Source: Musa acuminata AAA Group
Taxonomy: Eukaryota > Streptophyta > Magnoliopsida > Zingiberales > Musaceae
Length of the DNA: 64,000 nucleotides
Assembly: GCF_036884655.1 (NCBI RefSeq)
Contig: NC_088335.1
Span: forward strand, 47,001,001-47,065,000
Direction: 5' to 3'
Positions within the stretch are counted from its first letter, which is position 1. Each line of letters starts with the position of its first letter. The notes beneath the pieces are model-generated. The model was given only the letters and a program-made list of their open reading frames with translations. It was not told the origin of the DNA and searched no databases. Positions 25,788-38,200 of the stretch are shown here, one piece after another. The position numbers were made by a program, and so were the translations under genes.

Positions 25788-28700
25788 TTCATTCCGTCTG
25801 GTAACGGGCGGTCCGTGTACCGATAAGCTGACGGACCGGTACATACCGCCCGTACCAGACGGTATTATTCGAAATTGCATACCTTGGTTCTAAGTTCACA
25901 ACAAACAATGACATGCTAAACGAGAATAAAACACAAGGTCTAAAATCATGATCTAAACCCCATCTCCCAACACTACTGTGAGTTGGTATCACCCAGACCA
26001 AGAGAAAAAGGGAGAGAGGAGGGGAGGAGGAGAGAAAAGGAGGAAGGAAGAGGATTGATAAAAGGCGAGGATGAGCCGAGGAGGAGGAGGAGGTGGAAGG
26101 GGAGGAGAAGCAGAGAATGAAGGAGAGGCAAAGTTGAAAGAGGAAAAGGTAGAGGAGGAGAAGCGGAGAGATAGGAAGAAATCACAGAGGAGGTATTGAG
26201 GAGACAGGAGGTAAGGAGGAGGAAACCGAGGAGCACTAGAAGCGGGAGAGGAAGCAACAATGCAGTGGGGTATTGGCAATGACATGGTGGGGTGGGTACT
26301 GTAGATCCATGAAAGAGACTGAGAAAGAATGAAAGAGAGAGAGAGGAGCATAAGAAGATAGAAAATAAAAATAAAAAGAATAAATTTCAAGGAAAAATTA
26401 AAAATGATAGGGGTATCAAACAGTGGACCTACTGTTTGGTGCCTCCAGTTTCAACCATTAAAATTGATGATATGCCTGGTACAGCAAGCATACTGGCCAT
26501 CATACTTTAACTAGCAAACTTTATTATATAATCTCATACCTGTTCACTAACTAAATCTCCACAGATATCCTTCACAATTAAGTCAAGTACTAGATTATCC
26601 CCTTGCTGACTCAGCTTCAAGAATTCATCATAACTGTACACATTCAGGTTACATGATTCAAAACCAAATCAAAACCTTTGAATAAAAGCATATGCTGGAA
26701 GCAAAATTACCTCAAGCAACCTGTTAAAAGTTTTGCTAAACCAAACATTGTGCCACCACCAATATGTGTTCCGGTTACCCGTTCAAACTTCCTGTTTCCT
26801 GTAACCTGCATACCATTATATGCAAACACCTTATTGGATTTATGCAATTAGCAAATGGTTGGTTGAAGTATCACAAAATAGTACCATATGCAAGTTACCT
26901 TTATGAGACCGACACCTGAACCAATATTGACAAGGAGGTAGGGAAATAAGTTGTTTCTGTCAATTTCTACAGGTTGCCTTTTCCCATCCATGTGTGTAAA
27001 AGATTCTCCAGGGATTTCCTGCCCATAAATAACAGTTAATGATTTAATCTAAAGAAGCTATCAAAACTCCTGAAGAATTGTTCCAATATCATACATGTAG
27101 AAACATTTATGCTTATTTGACTGATACAGTACCAGCAAAGTAGTAGAAAAACATTACTTTAGCAAAAAAAATTCTGATCTATAAAGTTATGATTAGAGCA
27201 GTATAACAAATACATTAGTTGTTTAAGCAGAGTTATTCAGCTTTAAATTTGCTTACCTGAGTTCTGACATTCCACTCACCATGTTTAACAGTACAACATG
27301 ATATGCAATGAGAAGACCTGCAGTCTCTAAGTGTTATCATCAATGCTAAAAGTATAACACTAATACAAAAACACATCAATTTCACAAAGAAAGAAGACGC
27401 AACTCATTTAATGGGATAATCAACCTGATCAATCATTAGTAAAAGAATTGACTACTATATTGTAATGCAAATCAGTAACACAAGAATCATATGAGAGTTT
27501 CAGCAGTAGACCTTCAACAAAAAGTTGGCTCCGGCTACAACACTATCAATTTCATCCAGCTTATCAAGACTGACACCTAGCATCTCCTTGAATCTGCCAG
27601 TAAATTTAAATGCTCCACCACCTGTAGCCTAATCAAGCATTGAGAACACATTAATAGAAAACCAGGTCCAATCACTCAGCTACAATTTTTTTAAAAGGAG
27701 AACAGTATGCAATATTCTAGTATAAGAGAGGCATTTAAGCATTTAAAATCTATGTCGAACAATTACCATTATTAACATGTCTAGGTGTCCCAATTTTAAA
27801 GTTGAGATGAGAGCTTTTTACTAGATTGCTTGATAAGAGACTCGATAATGGTGGCAAATAAAAAAGCATAGATCATGTCAACTTTTATTCTCTCTACTTT
27901 CTTTATTCAAGAGCATGTCAATTGAGAACACCAGTGTATCTTATCAAAATTTATATGAAAATTAATTGAGTGCCATTGTTGTGAGTCCGACTTATACAGA
28001 TTATTCCTACATGCATAAGGTCCTAAAGAAACAAAGGAAAAGGGCTAGTTAGTCAGTGGCAATTGTGATAATTGAAAGTTTAGCATTGTCAATATGGGCA
28101 GCGGTGAAACATTATAAATGTTATTTTATGTGTTCGTAAAGTTTCTCTTATACAAATGAAAGTTTAGTTCTGTTCAATCTGGCATATGTCTGTTTCTGAA
28201 CAAAATGTCATAATTTTCATTCTTTGTTATGGTCTACGTTTGCTGTATCACCCAAAACGGTACGTACCAATCCGGGCATAGGCTGATATGTGGACCTCCT
28301 GTTTCGGGCAATCTAGTTAAAATAATAAAAAAATTCAAAAAATTGGTGGGGCCCTATCCAAAGCAGCCTTAAAAAATAAAAAGAAAAGGATTAGGGCTTG
28401 CATTCGCGAACCCTCTTCTTGCATAAGATGTTGCCACCTTGCCATCACCGCTTCACCACTACTACTTCGACGCTTCCTCGCCGCTGCTGCTGCCACTTTG
28501 ACACTACCGTTGTCTTGCCGCTGCCACTTCACTCTGCTCTTTTCCTTCTCTTCTTTCTTCTACTTCCTTCCTCCCTCCTTCCTCCTCTATTCCTCCACCG
28601 CCCCTTCCCCTTCTCCCCCTTTTTCTTCTTCACCAAGCCACCGATACACACCAGCATACCATGTGTCAATATACCGGTATAGACTGATACTCACCGGTCC

Positions 28701-29239
28701 CAAAAATAGCCGAAACGGGTTTGGTACCCAAAAAGGCAATCCTTGGTTATGGTTGTCTTTCTAAGTAGATTCTCTATGTAAACTATTTTTATGCATTCTC
28801 TTTGCTACTATGTGTTGCCTTAATTGTCAAAGTTTTGAGCGTAACTTGATGATGGATAATGTACACTTAAAATACATTGATCTAATGGTAGTGGAGCTAG
28901 ATCCACTTAACAAAACTTGAAGGTTTGGAACCTTACCTGAAAATTTGAAGATGTCAGTTAGACTTTTATTGTTTCATAACAAGGTCTATTGAGTCTTATC
29001 ATATTCTCACCACTTATCATTTGTGAAAAAAATGATGGATAATGTGTCCAGAAAACAAGACACTAAGTAAGGAAAATAAACAAAACCATGTAAGGATATA
29101 AACAACTACCTGTTTTTTTAAAGTTGAATTTAAGCAACAATTTCAGCAATATATGGCTTTGGAGTGAACATATCATACTACACTTAGCATATGGTGCATG
29201 AATCATAATAATCTACATCTATTTATCGTTGAATACATG

Positions 29240-29279
<40 letters not shown>

Positions 29280-32200
29280 CATGATACTTCTCTTTGTTGA
29301 ATCTCGGATTTTGATGATGAAGTCAATTGTCATTTGTTGTCTAATCTATGTGTTGAGATAAGTGTGCAGGATTAACTACGATGAAAGATAGACAAGCAGC
29401 AAGAGTTGCGCCGGAGTCAAGTTCATGATCACGTTGGGAGTTCGAGAGTTCGACGGAAGTTCGGACGGTCGTCGGAGGTTCTGCGAGAACAGATCCGAGA
29501 AGTCCAGAAGCTTGCCAAGCGAAGCTCGTCGGAACTTGCCAAGTGGATCGTCGCAAAGTCTAGGAGTTTGCCGGAAGTCCGCAGGAGCATCACCGAGGGT
29601 TCATCGGATGATCGACGGAAGTTCGCCGGAAACTCGCCGGAAGGAGCGATTGACGCACCGAAGTAAAGCTGCAGAAGTTGTCTTAGATTTAATCGTAGTT
29701 AGCACGTTGATTAAGTTGGAAAATGGGAGGTGATCCCATTGGCTTAATCTTGGGGCAATTGGGCCCCTGAAAGACTGAAATTGGGCCGAATGGAATGAAC
29801 CATTCGGACCCTGATTGCACCAGGAGGTGCAACCGCCCAGGCCAGGAGGTGGCACCGCCTGGGCTAGGCCTTCCAGCGAGACTGGGCGGTGCAACCTCCC
29901 CAGCCGGGAGGTGGCACCGCCTGAGCTCAGTCTTCGAGCTAGACTGGGCGGTGCAACCTCCCTGACAGAGAGGTGGCACCGCCTGAGCTCAGTCTTCGAG
30001 CAAGACTGGGCGGTGCAACCTCCCTGGCAGAGAGGTGGCACCGCCTGAGCTCGGTCTTCGAGCTCTGCCAGGCGGTGCAACCTCTCCAGTCAAGAGGTGC
30101 AACCGCCTGATCCCAGAATTCCGGGATTTGATTGTTTTGAGCTCCAAATTTGAATTGGGTTGGGGCCTATAAATTCCCCACCCATTCAGCACTGAAAAGA
30201 TACAGACCTACACCGAAATCTTGATCTTTTCTGTGATTCTAAGAGCTCAAAAGTGTTGTAAAGCCTTTAAGTCTCCTCCTTCTGTTCTTCAAGTTTTCAG
30301 TTGAAAAGTGAGGAGAGAAAGGTCTGTAAAGGTTGTCTCCTGAGCCTGTCAAAAGGAGAGAAACTGTAAAAGGGCAGTTTGGCCTTCGCCTATTGAAGGA
30401 AGGCCCCTAGTTGACGTCGGCGACCTCGTCGGTGGAGGAAGCCAAAAGTGGAGTAGGTCAAGACTGACCGAACCACTCTAAATCTCTGGTTTGCGTTTAT
30501 TTTTTAGCACTTTATCATTACTGCAAACCTCCTTCATTACTACTGCTCTCTGCGCTTTCATGAACAAGTTCTAAGTGCTGTTCTTCCAAATCTGCATTCA
30601 GACGTAAATTCGTATTTTCGTACATTACAGTTTACGTTTACGTTTGATTCTGCAGAACTGTCTTCCGTGCTTTTACGAACGAGTTTCTTTGCAGTTTACA
30701 CTTACATTTTGATCCTATTGATAACTGCAAACTGTCCTCTACAATTTTACGAACGAGTTTCAACATTTAGACGTAAAACTGCATTTAGACGTAAATCGGC
30801 TTTCCTCGCACAATCATCAGATCTCAGTTCACGTTTACGTCTTGATTTCAACTGCATACTGCCTTCTGCGAGTATACAAACGAGTTTCAAAGTTCAGACG
30901 TAAATCTGCGTTTAAGACGTAAATCTGCGTTTAGACGTAAATCTGCGTCTAGACGTAAATCTGTTTGTTGCAGATTACTTTTTGAGCTGTACAACAGCAG
31001 CACATTATCTTTATACTTCTGTTTAAACTGCTCCTAGACGCAAACTGTGTTTAGACGCAATCTGCGCTTAGACGCAATCTGCGTTTAGACGCAATCTGCG
31101 CTTAGACGCAATCTGCGCTAAGACGCAAACTGCGCTTAGACGCAATCTGAGTTTAGACGCAATCTGCATTTAGACGCAAACTGCGTTTAGACGCTAACTG
31201 TGTTTAAACGTAAACTGCACTTAATCATAAGTAATCTTAGAATCGGCTTTTGCATCAAAATAGTCTTTATCGAACGAACGCAGCTTTCGTTTTTTTTTAT
31301 CGCTGAAAAATATCCGCTGCACTAATTCACCCCCCCCCCTCTTAGTGCTCTCGATCCTAACAATTGGTATCAGAGCCTGGTTAACTCTCAAAAGGATTAA
31401 AACCCAAGAGAGATGGCTTACGCCGGAAACCAAGAGGGTCATTCCATTACACGTCCACCCATGTTTAATGGGACGGACTACACCTATTGGAAGACCCGAA
31501 TGAGAATCTTTCTTATTTCTATGGACATTGATCTTTGGAATCTTGTCGAGAATGGTTTTTCAAAGTCTTCTCTTCCAATGATCGATTGGAATGATTTGGA
31601 GAAGAAGGCTTTCGCTCTTAATGCAAAGGCTATGAATGCCTTATTTTGTGCACTTGATAAAAACGAGTTTAACCGTGTTTCAACTTGTGAAACTGCGTTT
31701 GATATTTGGCACACGCTCGAAGTGACCCATGAGGGCACAAGTAGAGTAAAAGAGTCAAAAATCAATTTGCTGTTACATTCTTTCGAACTTTTTCGGATGA
31801 AACCGAGTGAAACCATTGGCGACATGTTTACCCGTTTCACGGATGTCGTCAACGGTCTAAAAGGACTCGGAAAGAGCTTTTCGGATTTTGAGCTTGTTAA
31901 TAAGATACTAAGATCCCTTCCTAAGAGTTGGGATCCTAAAGTCACCGCTATTCAAGAGGCAAAAGATCTGCGAAATTTCCCTCTTGAAGAACTAATCGGG
32001 TCATTAATGACCTACGAAATGACTTGTAAAGCTCATGAAGAGCAAGAAGACATCCTTCCAAAGAACAGGAAGGATATGGCACTCAAAACTTCAGAATGCC
32101 ACTTGAGAGAAAACTCAAGTGATGAGGACTGTGATGATGACTTGGCACTTCTAACAAGAAAGTTTAAAAAGTTCTTTAAAAGAAACAAGTTTAAGAATGA

Positions 32201-35200
32201 TGCAAAAAATAAACTTGAACCCAAAAAGGACCAAGTAATCTGCTATGAATGCAAAAAGCCGGGACACTACAAGAGTGATTGTCCCCAAGTCAAGAAAAGA
32301 ACAACAAAGAAGAAGGCGCTCCAAGCAACATGGGATGATTCGAGCGCATCTGAGGAAGAGGAGTCCAACACCGAGCAAGTTGCTCATTACGCCTTAATGG
32401 CCATCGAAGATGAGGTAACAAATTCAATAGATGCTGATTTATCCTTCGATGAATTATTAAATGCTTTCAATGACTTATTTGACGAATGCAAGAGTATAAG
32501 TAGAAAATATAAATTGCTGAAAAAGATGGATGATAGTCTTACTTGTGAGTTTGATAAGTTAAAAGTCGAACATCATGATAGTTTAAATTCATGTATCAAA
32601 TGTCATGATTTAGAAACTTTGCAAAAAGAAAACCTGCTACTCAAGGACACCTTGAAGAAATTCGAGGTTGGTAGCAAGTCATTAAACATGATCCTTGCAA
32701 ACAAGGGTCACATTCCAAAAAGGAGCGGAATTGGATTTGTGAGAAGTCCTCACCAAAATCCAACCACCTCCATAAAAGGCTCCATCTTACATGTTCAACA
32801 CCAAACCAAGTGCAACTTTTGTTGCAAATCTGGACACAAGACACATTGTTGTCCATTCAAGAAAATAAGTCCAAACAAACTAATCTGGGTTCCTAAAGGA
32901 ACCATGACAAATTCTATGCAACATGATAAGAAATGTAGATATATTTATGAGGCACCCAAAAGCAAATGGGTTCCTAAAGATCATCCCTTCCTATAAAAAC
33001 ATTAAAATTTTAGGCCGGAGTAAGAAATAATATTCTGCTCCTTGACTCTCGATGGTCAGAAACCAAGAATCAAAAAGGAACTCGCAACAGTAACAAGTGG
33101 AAGTTATGAAATCACAAATACGATTTGGATACAACCTTATTAGAAACATATGATATCCAAATTCACATACCCCCTTGATCTTCAAAACCCGTTAACACTA
33201 TCATCTACGAATTAATTCTTGTATCATGAAGAAACTAAATATGTCATGATCTTAAAAGGGATACCAAACAAACTATCAACATACGTATGCACGTTAAAAG
33301 ATCTATCTTGATCGTACAAGAGCTTCTTCCTTAAATAAAAACTCATACGAAATCATGTAACAAACATTAATTGCTCTGAAACTCTCCTCAAGGCAAAGGC
33401 TCCCTGATCAAATCATATTAGGTGCTCACTGGCTGCAGGCGGTGGCACCTCTCCAGCTGGCGGTGGCACCTCCAGCTATCACGGGTTGCCAGAGGTTGCA
33501 CCGCTCCAGCCAGAGGTGCAACCGCCCGCAACTCTGCCTTTTTAAACCCACACTAGGGCCGGCTATGGAACCGACCCCAACTCACTCCCATTTCCTCCTC
33601 TACTCTTCCAAGTCTCCTCCATTCCCATTTCACTCCTCTAAGCCTTCCAAATACCTCCCTTTTCGGAGCAAAACATCAAGAATCCTTCCTTCTCTTGAAG
33701 ATTTCACAAAGGTACTCTCTAAGAAGCTCTTAAATTCTGTTTTGTTCTTCATTTACTCTAGCTCATCATCATCCCTCTAAACAGCAGTAGTTATGGGATC
33801 TAGAAGATCCTCAAGGGACAAGGGAAAGAGGAGATTAGTAGAAGAGTTTGATTTCACTCTTTTCGATTCGAAATACCATGCTGAAAAATTTCCCTCTTTC
33901 GAACTTAGATGTATCAGTAAGGGAAAATACGTAGATCTAAATGAACTAAGAGACTTAGAGACCATCCAATGGTTTGCAAACCTAGGTCTACTTCCAATCT
34001 TGCAGATTAACAAACCCATCTATCCTAGGCTTGTTAGATTATTTTACAATAACATACAAATAGATGATGAAGGAAGGATGTCCACCTATCTTTTGGGACA
34101 ACACATCTCAATCACTGATAGGTTCATTTGTGATATGATAGGCATTCCCATAAAAAGCATAGGACTCTACTTTAGAGGATCATGGGATGATGAAAGTATT
34201 GGAACATCCTATGTTGAAGACTTAGAAACAATCTTTGCCAATCCTAACATAGCATTGGTTCCTAAAAGTTGTGAACATCTATTGCCTTTGAACACTAAGA
34301 TACTTCATTATATCATGACTAGTATAATTCTTCCTAAACAATACCATCATGATGAAATAAGTCAACTAGAATTAGGAACTATGTACTCAATCATGAAGGG
34401 ACATGACATCTGTCTTGGCTATCTTATTCAACAAAATATGTTAGAATTATCTAAGAAAGATATGATGCTCCCATATGGTGGTATAATCACTAGAATAATA
34501 AAAGCTTACGACATTCTAATATCACCAGAAGAAGAAGTAATGAAAGTAGATCGATTCAGCATAATAAACAAAAATCTACTTCACCGACTAAGATGTTACT
34601 ATAGAAACGGTAACTGGGTTAGACTCCCTAGAAGGACTGATCACCCTCAATCTGAACCAGAACCGGAAACACCAGTATTTAGGGGTACTCAATCTCCTCC
34701 GACCCTTCCCTTTGAGGAAACACATCCAGTTGAGCAAACTCATACATCCATCGAAGAAATTGGGATTCGTCTGGATCGATTCGAACAGAGACAAGAACGG
34801 ATTGAACAAAGACAAGATCAAATCCTATCTGAGCTGCAGCAAATTCATAGTCAATTTGACTCCTTGTTTAGGCACTTTAATTTTCCACCTCATCAATGAA
34901 CTTATTGAACACCTGTTGTTGTTGTAAACTTCTTATGATACTCACTTCTGATGTACTGGCTGTAAACATCTATTATGATAAAAGTTATCTCAGATTTTTA
35001 TGGTATCATTACTGTTTGGTATGTGATGTGTCCAAATTAAGAATGTTGTGCTTTGAAACTAAAAGTTTTGAAAATCTTGTGCTTTGATTTCATTTGAAGA
35101 GAACTAGGAATGTTGATGTGTCCGAACAGATAAATTTGTTAAGATCATTTTTTTTCGGACTATATTGTATGATCAAATCACTTGATTTCCACGATTATAT

Positions 35201-38200
35201 GTGAAAATCTGCAACAAAATCTTGTCCGAATGCATCTTATTTATGAAACAGATTTTCTCGTACACCTTCATGAAAATTGAGTTTCTGAAATAGATTTGAT
35301 GAAGTAATTCATGTGTATGTATTCCATCCTGCAAAATCTTTACAATGGATTATAACACAAAGGGGAAGAAGTATTTAAAGAAATCTATGTAAAATTCCTC
35401 TATAAGCTTGCTATTATTATTTTCTGGTATCATACTTACTATGCTTTTTGTTGATGACAAAGGGGGAGATATATATGAATTGATAAACACTGCCATCATT
35501 AGAAATACTATGAATGATGCTATAAACACTGCTATGATTATGCCATCCTTGCATCACCAAGAGATATATGAACATGTGCTAAAGTTTGCATTATGCCCTG
35601 AGTTGATATCTTATCATGTGAAGAAAATGCAAAACTTGCTAGAATATTTCAAATGTGTGCATCATGTAATAAGTTTCACAGCTTTATATGATAATGTTCA
35701 AACTACATGATGAATAGTTACAAACACAATCATACAAACTTGATGATGTATGTCAAGCCCTGACATCATCTTTGAAGAGATACATCATGATGAGTATCAT
35801 GATGGGAGTATTGATAAGTTTAACTGATCTAACTTATCAATACGTCACTTGAATTCTTAAGTCTTGAATTCAAGGTTGACTTATCTCAACGATGGCATAT
35901 AGACAGGGGGAGTTAAGGATTACTCCATTATCAATTGATTGTCATCATCAAAAAGGGGGAGATTGTTGAATCTCGGATTTTGATGATGAAGTCAATTGTC
36001 ATTTGTTGTCTAATCTATGTGTTGAGATAAGTGTGCAGGATTAACTACGATGAAAGATAGACAAGCAGCAGGAGTTGCGCCGGAGTCAAGTTCATGATCA
36101 CGTTGGGAGTTCGAGAGTTCGACGGAAGTTCGGACGGTCGTCGGAGGTTCTGCGAGAACAGATCCGAGAAGTCCAGAAGCTTGCCAAGCGAAGCTCGTCG
36201 GAACTTGCCAAGTGGATCGTCGCAAAGTCCAGGAGTTTGCCGGAAGTCCGCAGGAGCATCACCGAGGGTTCATCGGATGATCGACGGAAGTTCGCCGGAA
36301 ACTCGCCGGAAGGAGCGATTGACGCACCGAAGCAAAGCTGCAGAAGTTGTCTTAGATTTAATCGTAGTTAGCACGTTGATTAAGTTGGAAAATGGGAGGT
36401 GATCCCATTGGCTTAATCTTGGGGCAATTGGGCCCCTGAAAGACTGAAATTGGGCCGAATGGAATGAACCATTCGGACCCTGATTGCACCTGGAGGTGCA
36501 ACCGCCCAGGCCAGGAGGTGGCACCGCCTGGGCTAGGCCTTCCAGCGAGACTGGGCGATGCAACCTCCCCAGCCGGGAGGTGGCACCGCCTGAGCTCAGT
36601 CTTCGAGCTAGACTGGGCGGTGCAACCTCCCTGACAGAGAGGTGGCACCGCCTGAGCTCAGTCTTCGAGCTAGACTGGGCGGTGCAACCTCCCTGACAGA
36701 GAGGTGGCACCGCCTGAGCTCAGTCTTCGAGCAAGACTGGGCGGTGCAACCTCCCTGGCAGAGAGGTGGCACCGCCTGAGCTCGGTCTTCGAGCTCTGCC
36801 AGGCGGTGCAACCTCTCCAGTCAAGAGGTGCAACCGCCTGATCCCAGAATTCCGGGATTTGATTGTTTTGAGCTCCAAATTTGAATTGGGTTGGGGCCTA
36901 TAAATTCCCCACCCATTCAGCACTGAAAAGATACAGACCTACACCGAAATCTTGATCTTTTCTGTGATTCTAAGAGCTCAAAAGTGTTGTAAAGCCTTTA
37001 AGTCTCCTCCTTCTGTTCTTCAAGTTTTCAGTTGAAAAGTGAGGAGAGAAAGGTTTGTAAAGGTTGTCTCCTGAGCCTGTCAAAAGGAGAGAAACTGTAA
37101 AAGGGCAGTTTGGCCTTCGCCTATTGAAGGAAGGCCCCTAGTTGACGTCGGCGACCTCGTCGGTGGAGGAAGCCAAAAGTGGAGTAGGTCAAGACTGACC
37201 GAACCACTCTAAATCTCTGGTTTGCGTTTATTTTTTAGCACTTTATCATTACTGCAAACCTCCTTCATTACTACTGCTCTCTGCGCTTTCATGAACAAGT
37301 TCTAAGTGCTGTTCTTCCAAATCTGCATTCAGACGTAAATTCGTATTTTCGTACATTACAGTTTTCGTTTACGTTTGATTCTGCAGAACTGTCTTCCGTG
37401 CTTTTACGAACGAGTTTCTTTGCAGTTTACACTTACATTTTGATCCTATTGATAACTGCAAACTGTCCTCTACAATTTTACGAACGAGTTTCAACATTTA
37501 GACGTAAAACTGCATTTAGACGTAAATCGGCTTTCCTCGCACAATCATCAGATCTCAGTTCACGTTTACGTCTTGATTTCAACTGCATACTGCCTTCTGC
37601 GAGTATACAAACGAGTTTCAAAGTTCAGACGTAAATCTGCGTTTAAGACGTAAATCTGCGTTTAGACGTAAATCTGCGTCTAGACGTAAATCTGTTTGTT
37701 GCAGATTACTTTTTGAGTTGTACAACAACAGCACATTGTCTTTATACTTCTGCTTAAACTGCTCCTAGACGCAAACTGTGTTTAGACGCAATCTGCGCTT
37801 AGACGCAATCTGCGCTTAGACGCAATCTGCGCTAAGACGCAAACTGCGCTTAGACGCAATCTGAGTTTAGACGCAATCTGCATTTAGACGCAAACTGCGT
37901 TTAGACGCTAACTGTGTTTAAACGTAAACTGCACTTAATCATAAGTAATCTTAGAATCGGCTTTTGCATCAAAATAGTCTTTATCGAACGAACGCAGCTT
38001 TCGTTTTTTTTTATCGCTGAAAAATATCCGCTGCACTAATTCACCCCCCCCCCTCTTAATGCTCTCGATCCTAACACTCTTTACTTGTTTCTTCATACAT
38101 ATCACATAATTTGTGTCATGTGAACACTAAAGGTTAACGAACTTTCTCCAAACTATTTAGAAGAACAGTCACTACCAGGTATGTTTTTACCGCCCAATAC

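Larger units (their letters stand above)
29295..31362 (+). repeat. Sirevirus 5' LTR
   Basis: 2068 bp, TGTTGAATCTCGG...GATCCTAACA. It contains a GC-rich hairpin array (29818-30108), a TATA-like TATAAAT (30168) and a GACGTAAA/GACGCAA repeat field (about 30770-31210). The open frames inside are not genes. Confidence 0.95.
29290..38081 (+). mobile_element. Non-autonomous Sirevirus (Ty1/copia) in PANK intron 3, TSD CTCTT
   Basis: The complete element is 29295-38076 (8782 bp), bounded by perfect 5-bp CTCTT. Order: 5' LTR (2068 bp), tRNA-iMet primer site, gag, a non-coding gap, env-like/'plant transposon protein' ORF, repeated AAAGGGGGAGA tracts, 3' LTR (2113 bp). The pol genes (protease, integrase, RT, RNase H) are missing, so it needs a helper. 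The two LTRs differ by roughly a dozen substitutions and two repeat-number indels, indicating a fairly recent insertion. The element is on the plus strand, opposite to its host gene. Long LTRs, the gag length, repeated PPTs and the extra ORF place it with Sireviruses. Confidence 0.9.

Noticed and set aside
25584..25893. Frames with IYIYIY repeats on both strands
   Set aside because: By-product of the (TA)n core of a hAT-like MITE.
25973..26390. Minus-strand frames of 95 and 133 codons rich in Leu, Pro and Ser
   Set aside because: Translation of the purine tract; low complexity with no protein family features.
29341..30192. Several overlapping frames on both strands in the Sirevirus LTRs (also 36010-36923)
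   Set aside because: They fall in LTR repeats and the hairpin array, occur in both LTRs and lack any recognised domain.
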